Notes: generated from the sequence alone by a model not told the origin. Positions 50,701 through 58,306 are shown, numbered from the stretch's first letter. The stretch is 64,000 nucleotides of DNA from an uncultured Bacteroidales bacterium (GCA_902796035.1 CADBNR010000005.1:24162-88161), one strand, 5' to 3'. A program made the numbers and translations.

Positions 50701-50897
50701 ACCGTCAGAGATGTGTTCAGTACTCCTCCCATCATAGGACAGTTCACGCCAGTGCCGTTGAAGATATTCACTCCACTGACTCCGGACTGATCCCATCCTT
50801 CTCCTCCATTGACAAGGTCACCGTTTACGGTGATATCTGCTAACGCGTTGAGCGCCAGCGGACTTGCCAATAAACAAGCAAGTACTCTTTTCTGCAT
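44706..50897 (-). CDS. Giant secreted helical protein with dockerin, cohesin-like domain and sorting-like tail
   Basis: A 2063-residue exported protein of no recognised family. Signal peptide MQKRVLACLLASPLALNALA. A beta-sandwich follows at about 21-135, then about 1650 residues of Ala/Asp/Lys/Glu/Asn-rich predicted helix with few Cys or Trp, suggesting a long rod. At about 1811-1876 lies a type-I-like dockerin with both calcium-loop repeats, GDVNLEPDGEVNVVDVQILI and CAADVTGGKDLNIADVTKLI. A cohesin-like beta domain follows at about 1898-2006 (GFVGAQIDVNLPAGMTLEGV, NYRLVIASMTNSTVNAVDGV). A sorting-like tail ends the chain (IYDVSGKVMRKIQKGINIIR). It is the first gene of a pair with the 846-residue cohesin-like protein, 96 bp away. 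Upstream lies a -7 box and a run of nine Gs. A surface fibre, scaffold or adhesin is plausible (inference). Confidence 0.8.
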   Translation of the reverse strand: MQKRVLACLLASPLALNALADITVNGDLVNGGEGWDQSGVSGVNIFNGTGVNCPMMGGVLNTSLTVQNPGTYKIAFTNPANIKVSVTVNGNTVEAEGNVEFEVTEANTTVALKVESADKINGFSFERAELVVVVNFDEIRTTLEGNLNAIKPIALPELDTERDAAKSLWSQYNGDNGLKAQWDALAANVAKVTYVDAATDLKVYNEFQLWKTPNTIQAAIDALKPTVETYNEGAEAETNTWNQIVKPNLDKYAALQADLTELENNLNTQKKALDEANGAVTEGAWKDAYTVNMQASNEAYAAAVASYDAFKNAVDAAFPAPQYNLDKFVVEFESQKPAVQEKIDAVATALNDAKAQWDAYKVLINLQAQLSTAATDVNTALDKIDTESNDVYNTYIATQKLAVNKIYNDALNTVTIKTGDPRGAVAAQDGDTQIINDAITAIQNVLTQTQQKIQETDQAYEDAMANVKALQDELNKVRVLYTLPEDQQKEFQALVKAAQDLINALKAKIEAGYNAKIPAIPDYTEDVDAINEAIQAVKDFNVNWAPIAELWSRYNGMQGYVKQQQQDSGITVDEFDLNGKFAGTYTTIMDAINALGAMIGAEDFSQEAFDKGVKDVKESIEETESNALTLMTAYKEASVAVKDFKGAIDTLDKDIKGKLIVKGSTWTADAFKNGPVYTALVQTLSGFQANLSEAAAANAQDAYAKATELQKAIEEYGWQVKVREVTEAFEVASTQVGNYNAVDNAIKALKVNAGIDNDEVVYDGKDTLGLDALDTELKAAKDAIDALVSGYTGDEDVDTKAWSEIDKTLNELLGKVDAKNQEVNKLKDNQKAYDELMNLFAPSLQDALDALIQYNQDYSLTPAKEYYANLINGEGTEETPSLQKQHDALEAEIDKALKEDRNVKELQAKLTGKINNLSKAISDMKLAIQANNSNHDAQLVKSDEVRKHIQGVIEYIENNDKGGLVPTWKEDLEKLMNDDLANVDLDVNKFYSIGQSAKENASLIKRYEEIMAKADQYKAGFDNVVEDTNNTTIAGAEWADTQKHLNGAYDQAIRQYNEFFGLSNKDYREYILKVVKTHEIIYQYSEKIAQLLSDVKSWVADNNKNKVIFTEEDFNAVATTPANALIGEIGDKVKAMMTDANEAAQQYYGEATTGIYPKAKTAITDADDAMIGAEISEEIRTNALTVANNDLASMQKLYKGTPADGETPAVPGAPDASDAQAMATSTFCLIPMDNIANIYDHLMQSINVEKAAHDQWDQTYKAAEKTLDDLTEQLKKIVDAGDPSIETLAGYVAEADALNTTATSDTELISNLVDDTAEINRILAAAKALVDGKQDAFDKDQANKDAAKEYALAYDGLNGDLEALKAFAASVAGGAGYNFGAIEGLIAYFEELYTKTYPTTLVANKAVIDAALANAQNAIVNGYADVKTQENVALQTLLADTKVAFNNAKVIDPHTLTDAELAEINIQIDKLETEINNTLGAIAVPDKKDDYSATARKLEKDLSDIYVKLMSSYESQEGVDGGDPLPGIIAELNAKHAEVMGVIDAAKADLAKCLESVQEEFAGRYEALVGDLKGIQTTYTNEGSTLVVTKDRYVAQMEAVKAAVSALLAEVQDAEAKAQIVKANNDAFVKLGAELDGYQAQLDALKAEAKEHGVLESINSWVNNIEFWIGQDREWLTSQHEDGTLNAESTLNNAIDIATYLNFAIAQSEFNYVVNVKNATWEVLNVAYIALGQNLVPEVKAELEAKLDAIKARLNEAGQKVNDAVEKFNTQEITGVEFRTIVHEVVDELNSISEAATAVQTDADENTFVLGDVNLEPDGEVNVVDVQILINWVGEDMTYQKLYEENARQACAADVTGGKDLNIADVTKLISMVINQGAESNPNAAPTRVPRRTVAASQGVYGMEMVSSEGTGREYVMALTGVNGFVGAQIDVNLPAGMTLEGVELADASTDHEIAVFDNGSGNYRLVIASMTNSTVNAVDGVMLRIHTTGIGTPEMENVIFADEMGNAEQLKKGGSSAIENIINDARNLRDRIYDVSGKVMRKIQKGINIIRHSNGKTTKEMH

Positions 50898-51015
50898 GTG
50901 AGTAAGTAGTTAAAGTTAATATTATTGTTTTTTGTTTTTCACTTTCTGTATTGATCTTGTGTCGACATACATTTATATCGGGGTATGGGACGATCGTCTT
51001 ACTGCTATTGCGCCA

Positions 51016-51054
51016 CAAAGTTAAATATAATTTTACAAATTACCCCCCCCCAAC
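51016..51054 (-). promoter_or_regulatory. Candidate promoter of the giant-protein gene, containing a G9 tract
   Basis: On the minus strand the -7 box TAACTTTG (51016-51023) is a full match. The expected -33 position (about 51044-51047) falls inside a run of nine Gs (51043-51051), which is preceded by GTTG (51051-51054, sharing the first G of the run). GTTG to -7 spacing is 27 bp instead of about 20. Loss of six or seven Gs would restore the normal spacing. Confidence 0.5.
51043..51051. repeat. Homopolymer tract, C9 on plus strand (G9 on coding strand)
   Basis: Nine consecutive Cs on the plus strand; by eye it is the longest G/C homopolymer in the intergenic regions of the window. It lies between the candidate -33 and -7 elements of the giant-protein gene. 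Confidence 0.85.
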
Positions 51055-51126
51055 TGTTAAACATTGTTAATTATTCATCCAAGTGTTAATTTAGCACTTT
51101 TTATGTAAAAAAGCAGGGCCCAATAA

Positions 51127-51161
51127 TAGACAAAAGACCCGCCAGCGGTCGCTGACGGGTC
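51127..51161 (-). terminator. Terminator of the grpE-dnaJ operon
   Basis: GACCCGTCAGCG pairs with CGCTGGCGGGTC (one mismatch) on the minus strand and is followed by TTTTGTCTATT. It lies about 60 bp past the dnaJ stop. Confidence 0.82.
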
Positions 51162-51223
51162 TCTTCATATCGTTATAAGTATTATCTTAACTTTCTAAAC
51201 TCTTTCAACTCTTTAAACTCCCC

Positions 51224-52423
51224 TTACTCTCCTTCCTTCTCGCGGGTGAAGATGTGGCGGAGTTTCGAGAATATCCTGTCGGAAGTCGACTTGGTGGGTA
51301 CGATGTTCGGCGCGTCCTTCAGGCTTTCGATCGCTGCCTTTTCGGCATCTGTCAGATTCTCGGGAACATATACCATCACGTTGACCAGCAGGTCGCCCAC
51401 GTGACTGGAGTTCATCTTAGGCAGTCCCTTGCCACGCAGTCTCAACACCTTGCCGGGCTGCGTTCCGGGGGCAATCTTGAGCCGTGCGCGTCCGTCGATG
51501 GTCGGCACCTCGGCCTGACCGCCTAACGCTGCCGTCGGGAAGTCCAGCATCAGGTTATAGATCAGGTCGCTTTCGTCGCGGATTAGCTCGGGGTCCTTTT
51601 CCTCCTGTATCTTGATCAGCAGGTCGCCGTTCACGCCACCGCCCCGCGGGGCGTTGCCCTTGCCGCGCAACGTCAGCACCATGCCGTCCTCTACGCCGGC
51701 GGGGATGTGGAAGCTGACTATCTCCTCCTTCTTCTCCACGCCGGTGCCGTTGCAGTATTGGCACTTCTCGGTTATAATCTTGCCTTCGCCGTTACATTCA
51801 GGACATACGGCCTGACTCTGCATGGCGCCCATGAAGGTCTGCTGAACGGTCGTTACGTAACCCGAACCGTTGCATCGCGGACACGTATGGAACGCGGTGC
51901 CGTCCTTGGCGCCGGTGCCTTTGCAGTGAGGACAAGCCACCTGCATCGGAATCTTCAGCTTCTTGTCGACGCCCTCCTTGATGTCCTTCAGCGTCACCTT
52001 GACGGTGATGCGCAGGTCGGTGCCCTTGTTGACGTGCCGGCGCGGACGTGCGCCCGCTGCACCGCCGAAGCCGCCGAAGTCACCGCCGCCGAAATGTCCG
52101 CCGAAGATATCGCCGAAGTGGGCGAAGATATCCTCCATCGACATGCCGCCGCCGAAACCGCCGTAGCCGGCTCCACCGCCACCGAAGCCCTGCGGACCCA
52201 TCGAGTGGCCGAACTTGTCGTACTTGGCCCGCTTCTCCGTATCGCTCAACACATCGTAGGCCTCGGCCGCCTCCTTGAATTTCTCCTCGGCGGCCTTGTC
52301 GCCCGGATTTCGGTCAGGATGGTACTTGACCGCCATCTTGCGATACGCTTTCTTTATTTCTTCCGGGGTAGCGTCCTTGCTGACGCCAAGCACCTCGTAA
52401 TAATCTCTTTTCTCGTCTGCCAT
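51224..52423 (-). CDS. dnaJ: Chaperone protein DnaJ
   Basis: Co-chaperone that delivers unfolded clients to DnaK and stimulates its ATPase; 399 residues. J domain at about 5-70 with the HPD motif ([10 protein letters not shown]). A Gly/Phe-rich region follows (about 75-125). Four CxxCxGxG zinc repeats come next: [24 protein letters not shown] and CQYCNGTG. The C-terminal substrate-binding domains follow ([20 protein letters not shown]). It starts 51 bp after grpE; the two probably share a transcript ending at 51127-51161. Confidence 0.97.
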   Translation of the reverse strand: MADEKRDYYEVLGVSKDATPEEIKKAYRKMAVKYHPDRNPGDKAAEEKFKEAAEAYDVLSDTEKRAKYDKFGHSMGPQGFGGGGAGYGGFGGGMSMEDIFAHFGDIFGGHFGGGDFGGFGGAAGARPRRHVNKGTDLRITVKVTLKDIKEGVDKKLKIPMQVACPHCKGTGAKDGTAFHTCPRCNGSGYVTTVQQTFMGAMQSQAVCPECNGEGKIITEKCQYCNGTGVEKKEEIVSFHIPAGVEDGMVLTLRGKGNAPRGGGVNGDLLIKIQEEKDPELIRDESDLIYNLMLDFPTAALGGQAEVPTIDGRARLKIAPGTQPGKVLRLRGKGLPKMNSSHVGDLLVNVMVYVPENLTDAEKAAIESLKDAPNIVPTKSTSDRIFSKLRHIFTREKEGE

Positions 52424-52474
52424 AATTCCGGCTCCTTGTTATTTATCCGACTGTTGGAATATCCAGCCGGGATG

Positions 52475-53080
52475 TTACTGTCCGACAACTACCTTAGCGT
52501 GGCGCAGCACTTTATCGTTTATCGTATATCCCTTTTCCACGGTGTCTATCACCTTGCCCTTCTGGTCCTCGGACTGTGCGGGCACCATGGCTATGGCTTC
52601 GGCCTTGTCGGCGTCAAACGGATTGCCGGTGGTTTCCATCTCCTTCACTCCGTTCTGCTCCATATATTTCTTCAGCTTCTTGTATATCAGCTCCATCCCC
52701 TCGCGCAGCGTCTTGGGGTCGGTCGTATCGTCGCTGTGAACCAACGCGCGCTCCATGTCGTCGACCACGGGCAGCAGACCCTTGAATGCCGATTCGGCGG
52801 CGTTCTTGATCAGTTCGGATTTCTCCTTCAGAGTGCGCTTGCGGAAATTGTCGAATTCGGCACGAAGATACAGCTCGTCGTTCTTGGCCTTGTCCAGTTT
52901 CCCCTTAAGTTCATCCACTTCCTTCTGAAGTTTGGCTTCTTCGCTCAGCTCTTCGTCGGCGCCTTCGGCCACGACATTCCCGGCCTCCTGTTCTTCGGCC
53001 GGTGTGCTGTTCACTTCGTCGACAACAACGTCGTTTTCAGGCGCTTCCTGTGCATTCTTATTTGTAGTGTTTTCTTCCAT
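52475..53080 (-). CDS. grpE: Nucleotide exchange factor GrpE
   Basis: Releases ADP from DnaK; 201 residues from the start chosen here. An acidic N-terminal stretch is followed by the dimerising long helix (LQKEVDELKGKLDKAKNDEL) and the GrpE core with YLRAEFDNFRKRTLKEKSEL and LLPVVDDMERAL. It ends in the beta domain (GKVIDTVEKGYTINDKVLRH). I chose the Met at 53078-53080 because it has AAAGGAAT just upstream. An in-frame Met at 53149 would add 23 basic residues but sits almost on top of a possible -7-like TAAAATTTG. Operon with dnaJ. Confidence 0.93.
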   Translation of the reverse strand: MEENTTNKNAQEAPENDVVVDEVNSTPAEEQEAGNVVAEGADEELSEEAKLQKEVDELKGKLDKAKNDELYLRAEFDNFRKRTLKEKSELIKNAAESAFKGLLPVVDDMERALVHSDDTTDPKTLREGMELIYKKLKKYMEQNGVKEMETTGNPFDADKAEAIAMVPAQSEDQKGKVIDTVEKGYTINDKVLRHAKVVVGQ

Positions 53081-53278
53081 ATTCCTTTGATCCGTTCCGG
53101 GATGTTGCGTGCCGTTATTGTAATTACGGCGTTTCTTATTATGTCTCATACCTTACAAATTTTATGCCAATAAATGTTAAACAGAGGGCAACTCCCCATA
53201 TTTGTCGGCTTTTTGCAACCCGGCTGTGAGATTTTCTTCCCTTCGAACGGTTTTTGAATGACTTCACAATCAGGTCTC

Positions 53279-54151
53279 TCACATTTTTAACAAGTATGAA
53301 GCCTCGATAGTTCCGTCATTCATAAATTCATGTCTTGCCGTCGCGGCAAGCTCGCGGTCGGTGAATATGCCGTATATCGACGAGCCGCTTCCGCTCATCG
53401 ACGCATATTTCGCTCCCATATCATACAGCCTGCGCTTGATGGCCGGCAGTTCGGGATGCGCGGGAAACACACTCGCCTCGAAGTCATTGACGGCCACGAA
53501 TCTGTAATCCCCCAACGGCCTGCCCGCTAACTCTCGCAGGTCTGTTTCCGACGGTCGGCAATGTATCCCGGCAAACGCCTCCTTGGTCGATATGTAAATT
53601 CTCGGCTTTATTATCGTGATCCAGCATCCGCTCAGGTCAACGCCCGGCTCCGGCTCCAGCAGTTCGCCGATACCCTCGGCATACATCGGACAGTTGTATA
53701 TAAAGAAGGGACAGTCGGCACCCAACCGTAGAGCCTGCCTTGCCAATGTCGCATCATCGGCAAGGGCGTCGAGTGCCGACAGTCCTTTAAGTGTAAATGC
53801 CGCGTCCGCGCTTCCGCCTCCAAGTCCGGCTCCGTCGGGCAGATGCTTCTCCAGCACTATCCTCGCTCCGAACCCGGGGCTCGCCATCTCGTCGAAATAT
53901 AGTTTCGCGGCCTTATATACTAAATTTTTATCCACCGGACAGTCTACGACACGACCCCGTGTCTCGAACCGGAAACCAGGCTCAGCCTCCGGCGTTATCT
54001 CGAGGATATCGCCGAACCTCTCCGTATTCTCGGCCGTGCCGGCATAGATGCCTACCGGATAAAAAAGCGTCTCAAGATTGTGATATCCGTCGGGACGCTT
54101 GCCTGTAACCCGGAGTCCGATATTGATCTTTGCGTTTACGAACCAAATCAT
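53279..54151 (-). CDS. ispE: 4-diphosphocytidyl-2-C-methyl-D-erythritol kinase
   Basis: Phosphorylates the CDP-methylerythritol intermediate of the non-mevalonate isoprenoid pathway; 290 residues, cytoplasmic GHMP kinase. Motif 1 region: VNAKINIGLRVTGKRPDGYH. The ATP-binding Gly loop: PDGAGLGGGSADAAFTLKGL. Motif 3: YASMSGSGSSIYGIF. The start overlaps the end of the S9 peptidase gene by 4 bp, so translation is probably coupled. The 129 bp after it hold no clear terminator hairpin. Confidence 0.96.
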   Translation of the reverse strand: MIWFVNAKINIGLRVTGKRPDGYHNLETLFYPVGIYAGTAENTERFGDILEITPEAEPGFRFETRGRVVDCPVDKNLVYKAAKLYFDEMASPGFGARIVLEKHLPDGAGLGGGSADAAFTLKGLSALDALADDATLARQALRLGADCPFFIYNCPMYAEGIGELLEPEPGVDLSGCWITIIKPRIYISTKEAFAGIHCRPSETDLRELAGRPLGDYRFVAVNDFEASVFPAHPELPAIKRRLYDMGAKYASMSGSGSSIYGIFTDRELAATARHEFMNDGTIEASYLLKM

Positions 54152-56955
54152 TTCGTCTCGTCCTCAATCAATTCGAATCCGAATTCCTGGCCCTTTCTGA
54201 TCATGGGTACCCCCTCCTTCATCCATCTGGGCATCGGGTCGTCCTTCAGATAGTGGTCGAAGAACTGCTGCAGTCTCTTTGTGATGTCCTTGCGGTTCTT
54301 GCGCGCCTTGATGTTGTGGCTCTCGCCGTTGTACTGCAGCATCCACACAGGCTTCTGCAGACGTCGCAGGGCCATGAACATCTCTATGCCCTGGTACCAT
54401 GGCACCGCACCGTCGTTGTCGTTGTGCATTATCAGCAGCGGAGTGTTGACGCGGTTGGCGTAGAACACCGGCGAGTTGGCTATGTACTGCTGTGTCTTGT
54501 CCCACAGATTGCCGCCGATACGGCTCTGACCCTGCTCGTACTGGGCCTGGCGTGAGTCGCCCGACTCCCAGCGGATGCCTCCGTAGGCCGACGTCATATT
54601 CGAGACCGGGGCGCCCGATCCTGCGCAGGCAAACATATTGGTACGTGTCACTAAGAACGCAGTCTGATAGCCGCCCCAGCTCTGGCCGTCGATGCCCACC
54701 TTGTCCTTGTTGATCCAGGGATAGCGGCGGCACATCTCCTCCACACCGCTGCATACGTAATTGTAGGCGTCCTCGCCGGGGCGTCCGGAGGTGTAGTGAA
54801 TGTCGGGCACGAATACCACATACCCACGGCTGACATAGAAGCCATAGTTCACCCAGCTCCATGAGGGCTGCATGGTGTAATGGCTGTACAAGTCCTCGGT
54901 GCCCGTCTCGTAGAACACGCACAGCATCGGATACTGCTTCGAGGTATCGAGGTCATCGGGCACGTAGAGTACACCCTCGGTCGGTTTGCCGTCGTAGGCA
55001 TGCCACTTCACGAGTTGCGCCGTGCCCCATCTTACGTCCTTGAGCTGGTCGCTGACCTGCGTCAGTTTCTGTGCTTTCTCGAAAGCCGTTCCCTTGCTCA
55101 GCCACACCTCGGGAATCTCGGAGAAATTGCCGCGCGTCCAGGTATACACCGGGGCGTCCTTGGCCTTGCGCACATAGCTGTATTCATGGCCGTCCAGCAC
55201 CTCGAAGTGAGGCGCGTCGTTCTTGCCGTAGCGCATCCAGCCCAGGCCGTAGTAATGGTCCTTGTAATCGTACAGCGACAGTGTCATCACGTCTCCGTCA
55301 CTGAGATAACGGTGTTCCGGATCCAGTTCCTTGTAACGTATACGGACTCCGTCGGCCTCTCCCTTTCCTTTGGTCAGGTTCACGGGCTTGGCCTCCCCTT
55401 TCGGGTCGAGGCTCCAGATGTCGCATTTGCCGTAAACCAGGAATCGGCCGTCGTCCTTGCTCCAGCCTGCGCTGCCCCATGCCATCGAGGGCGACGGATG
55501 CTCGTCGAGCGTGTCCCACAGCGGCTCGGGCACATCCTTGCCCGCGTCCACCGTACGGTTGTTCTTTATGTCGTAAACGTTCCAGGTGCGGTTGTCGAAC
55601 CATGCCACATAGTTGCCGCTGGGCGACAGCTGGGGATGCTGGTCTAACATGAACTTGCCCACCTCGCGCTTCTCGCCGGTGTTCACGTTCATCACGTACA
55701 TCCGCGTGGGCGCGAAATAGTCCCATTGCTCGCTGACTACGGATTCATTGCGGTCCACTACCAATACCCAGTCGCTGTCCCAGCGGTCGCCGGGCTCTAC
55801 CGTTTCCAACAGGTTGTCGGTCAGCAGAGTCTGCTTCCCGTTGTCAAGGTCAACCACCACCGGGTAGGACACCTTTTTGATGTCATCGAGGTTATGTTTC
55901 TCCTGCGGTGGAGTCATGGGTGCGTCCCAGCGCCAGATGTCTAGCTTACCGGTCTCGAAGTCATAGATGGTGGTGTCGTCGGGCGCGATTACGGGCGCCA
56001 CGCCCCCTATCAGCCGCTTGCCGTTGTGCGAGAACTTAGGTTCGGTGTATTCGTTGGGCCGAAGCACATTGCCCCGGCGGTCCTTATAATTCAATATGAT
56101 TTCTCGGGGACTGCGCATCTCGTGGCGAAGGTCGCTCACGAATATCTTCACGTCCTTTGTGCCGCTTTTCACGGTATCGTCGCTGCAGGTATAGGCAAGT
56201 TTCTCGCCGGCATAGTCCAATACGGGCGTACCGTAAAACTTCTTGTCGCGGTCTATCAACACATAGCTTGTGTCCGGAAAGAAAACCATCCCGACGCTAT
56301 TGGTGGCCAGAGTGTCCTTCTCCGGTTTCTCTATGCTCAGCGCCAATTTACCTCCGTCGCGCGAGAACACATAGTCCTTCACATATTTTATGGCGCGCTT
56401 CTGCCCCGTCTCCATGTCGTACATCACTATGGGACGGTTTATATCCTTGTCTTTAAGCTCCTTGGGTTTGATGTAAGCGGTATCGGCCGACACCCAGGCC
56501 ACCCAGTCGCCGCCGTCGCGTCCCAACTTATAGCTCTTGACGTCGGCCACCTTCTCGACCTTCAGCGTCTCTAAGTCGACCATAGCCAGAGAGTCGGTCG
56601 GCATCTCATGGTCTTTCTTCTTGGCTATCTTGGCTTTGCGGGTCTTGGCATACTGAGGCTTGATCAACGCCACGCCATATTTGCCGTCGGCTGTAAACTG
56701 CGGTTTGTAACCGCGCGGTATCATCACGCTTTTGCCGGTCTTAACGTTACGGAAGAAGAGCTCGCCGTCACCCTCCTGAGGATTGACGGCATACGCTGCC
56801 CATGCGCCGTCACGGCTCACGCTATAATTGGTCACACCCTTCCAGTTGTCGAAATCACCATGGCCCAGTGCCCTCTTTTCGGCACCGGCTCCGTATGCCA
56901 TAGCTGCTGCTGCCGCCATCGCCGCTAACACTCCTGCTGTTATTGTCCGCCTCAT
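54148..56955 (-). CDS. S9-family (prolyl oligopeptidase-type) peptidase, exported
   Basis: A serine peptidase of 935 residues, probably periplasmic. The signal peptide is MRRTITAGVLAAMAAAAAMA followed by YGAGA. A long beta-propeller region (about 35-620) with repeated YDxxTGxxR-type strands precedes the alpha/beta-hydrolase domain (about 660-935). Catalytic residues: Ser in VGIDGQSWGGYQTAF, Asp in MHNDNDGAVPWYQG and His in YNGESHNIKARK. The unusually long propeller (with inserted Lys-rich LKDKDINRP and AKIAKKKDHEMP segments) matches the large Bacteroidales S9 proteins. Specificity is unknown. The upstream 100 bp contain a 9-bp tandem repeat, and the end overlaps ispE by 4 bp. Confidence 0.92.
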   Translation of the reverse strand: MRRTITAGVLAAMAAAAAMAYGAGAEKRALGHGDFDNWKGVTNYSVSRDGAWAAYAVNPQEGDGELFFRNVKTGKSVMIPRGYKPQFTADGKYGVALIKPQYAKTRKAKIAKKKDHEMPTDSLAMVDLETLKVEKVADVKSYKLGRDGGDWVAWVSADTAYIKPKELKDKDINRPIVMYDMETGQKRAIKYVKDYVFSRDGGKLALSIEKPEKDTLATNSVGMVFFPDTSYVLIDRDKKFYGTPVLDYAGEKLAYTCSDDTVKSGTKDVKIFVSDLRHEMRSPREIILNYKDRRGNVLRPNEYTEPKFSHNGKRLIGGVAPVIAPDDTTIYDFETGKLDIWRWDAPMTPPQEKHNLDDIKKVSYPVVVDLDNGKQTLLTDNLLETVEPGDRWDSDWVLVVDRNESVVSEQWDYFAPTRMYVMNVNTGEKREVGKFMLDQHPQLSPSGNYVAWFDNRTWNVYDIKNNRTVDAGKDVPEPLWDTLDEHPSPSMAWGSAGWSKDDGRFLVYGKCDIWSLDPKGEAKPVNLTKGKGEADGVRIRYKELDPEHRYLSDGDVMTLSLYDYKDHYYGLGWMRYGKNDAPHFEVLDGHEYSYVRKAKDAPVYTWTRGNFSEIPEVWLSKGTAFEKAQKLTQVSDQLKDVRWGTAQLVKWHAYDGKPTEGVLYVPDDLDTSKQYPMLCVFYETGTEDLYSHYTMQPSWSWVNYGFYVSRGYVVFVPDIHYTSGRPGEDAYNYVCSGVEEMCRRYPWINKDKVGIDGQSWGGYQTAFLVTRTNMFACAGSGAPVSNMTSAYGGIRWESGDSRQAQYEQGQSRIGGNLWDKTQQYIANSPVFYANRVNTPLLIMHNDNDGAVPWYQGIEMFMALRRLQKPVWMLQYNGESHNIKARKNRKDITKRLQQFFDHYLKDDPMPRWMKEGVPMIRKGQEFGFELIEDETK

Positions 56956-56998
56956 ATATTCCCCAATTTACACTATTCTCTTGATTTTCTTAATTTTC

Positions 56999-57052
56999 TT
57001 TAAGGTCTTTAAGGTCTTTAAGGTCCTTAAAGTCCTTAAAGTCTTTAAGGTC
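56999..57052. repeat. Six tandem copies of a 9-bp unit, (T/C)TTAA(G/A)GTC
   Basis: The units are TTTAAGGTC three times, CTTAAAGTC twice, then TTTAAGGTC, in perfect 9-bp register, ending one base before the ribBA stop codon. The central units form TTTAAGG-t-CCTTAAA, so the array can also fold as a hairpin. It lies 44-97 bp upstream of the S9 peptidase start. Confidence 0.9.
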
Positions 57053-57053
57053 C

Positions 57054-58268
57054 TTACACTTTGTTTAGCCGATGTCCCATGCGCTCCTTCTTGGTGCGCA
57101 TATAGAACCGGTTGTACTCGTTCGGCTCTATCTCCAGCGGGATTATCTCTGTAATCTCCAGACCATATCCGTCCAGACCGATTCGCTTCATGGGGTTATT
57201 GGTCATCAGCTTCATTTTCCGTATTCCTAACGAATGCAATATGTTGGCACCCACTCCGTAGTCGCGTTCGTCGGCCTTGTGACCGAGGTGCAGGTTGGCG
57301 TCGACGGTGTCCATGCCGTTTTCCTGCAGTTTGTAAGCTTTTATCTTCTCCATCAGTCCGATGCCGCGTCCCTCCTGGTTAAGATATATCACGGCACCGC
57401 GCCCCTCCTTGTCTATCGTCTGCATCGCCTTGTGCAGCTGCTCGCCGCATTCGCAGCGCATCGAGCCGAAGATGTCGCCGGTGGCGCAGCTGGAATGCAC
57501 GCGCACCAATACCGGCTCGTCGCCCGTCACGTCGCCTTTGATCAGTGCCACATGCTCCAACCCGTTGTCCTTCTGACGGAAGGGTATCAGGTGGAAATGT
57601 CCGTATGCCGTGGGAAGGTCGACCTCCTCGCCGCGCTCCACTAATGAGTCGTTCTGCAGACGGTATGCTATCAGGTCGGCGATGCTGACCAACTTCAGCC
57701 CCCATTCGTCGGCGTGCTTGCGCAGCTCTGGGAGACGGGCCATGGTACCGTCCTCGTTCATTATCTCCATCAGCACGCCGGCGGGTTCGAGTCCGGCGAG
57801 GCGGCACAGGTCAACGGCGGCCTCGGTATGTCCGGCGCGCTGCAGCACTCCGCGATCCTGGGCATACAGCGGGTTTATGTGACCGGGTCGTCCGAAAGTC
57901 TCGGGCACCGACGCGGGGTCGGCCAGGGCGCGCAGCGTGGCGCTACGGTCGGCGGCGCTCACACCGGTAGAGCAGCCTTCCAGCTTGTCGACGGTCACGG
58001 TAAACGGCGTGCCGAGCATAGAGGTGTTGTCCTCCACCTGTTTCTCAAGCTTCAGCTCGCGGCAACGCTCCTGGGTAATCGGGGCGCACAGCACGCCGCG
58101 GGCGTTCTTAAGCATGAAGTTCACGTCCTCGGGCGTGATCTTCTCGGCGGCCATGATCAGGTCGCCCTCGTTCTCGCGGTCCTCGTCGTCAACAACTATC
58201 ACCATCTTGCCGTTGCGGAAATCCTCAATGGCGTCCTCTATCCTGTCCAGTCTTATCTTATTGTCCAT
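57054..58268 (-). CDS. ribBA: Bifunctional 3,4-dihydroxy-2-butanone-4-phosphate synthase / GTP cyclohydrolase II
   Basis: Makes both precursors of riboflavin: the four-carbon unit from ribulose 5-phosphate (N-terminal RibB, about 1-200) and the pyrimidine from GTP (C-terminal RibA, about 205-404). RibB motifs: [34 protein letters not shown] and [20 protein letters not shown]. RibA motifs: zinc-binding [20 protein letters not shown], then [20 protein letters not shown] and [20 protein letters not shown]. Full-length fusion of the standard type. I see no FMN riboswitch: only 38 bp separate it from rsmD. Confidence 0.97.
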   Translation of the reverse strand: MDNKIRLDRIEDAIEDFRNGKMVIVVDDEDRENEGDLIMAAEKITPEDVNFMLKNARGVLCAPITQERCRELKLEKQVEDNTSMLGTPFTVTVDKLEGCSTGVSAADRSATLRALADPASVPETFGRPGHINPLYAQDRGVLQRAGHTEAAVDLCRLAGLEPAGVLMEIMNEDGTMARLPELRKHADEWGLKLVSIADLIAYRLQNDSLVERGEEVDLPTAYGHFHLIPFRQKDNGLEHVALIKGDVTGDEPVLVRVHSSCATGDIFGSMRCECGEQLHKAMQTIDKEGRGAVIYLNQEGRGIGLMEKIKAYKLQENGMDTVDANLHLGHKADERDYGVGANILHSLGIRKMKLMTNNPMKRIGLDGYGLEITEIIPLEIEPNEYNRFYMRTKKERMGHRLNKV

Positions 58269-58306
58269 CTTGAGTCTTCTTTCTGATTATACCTTAATCT
58301 TCTGTC

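Larger units (their letters stand above)
50898..51223. other. Intergenic region, 326 bp
   Basis: Left part: promoter and about 115-nt leader of the giant-protein gene. Centre: homopolymer run and AT-rich text. Right part: dnaJ terminator (51127-51161) and a degenerate ACTTT/ACTCTTT repeat at about 51187-51222 beside the dnaJ stop codon. No credible coding frame. Confidence 0.6.

Noticed and set aside
53081-53149. Longer GrpE start at 53149
   Set aside because: The extension is a short basic segment starting beside a -7-like box; the Met at 53080 has the better ribosome-binding context and gives the normal acidic GrpE N-terminus.
56999-57052. 9-bp repeats considered as a CRISPR array
   Set aside because: Units are contiguous without spacers and far too short; there are no cas genes.
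58269-58306. FMN riboswitch before ribBA
   Set aside because: Only 38 bp separate rsmD and ribBA, too short for the roughly 120-nt aptamer, and no matching motif is present.
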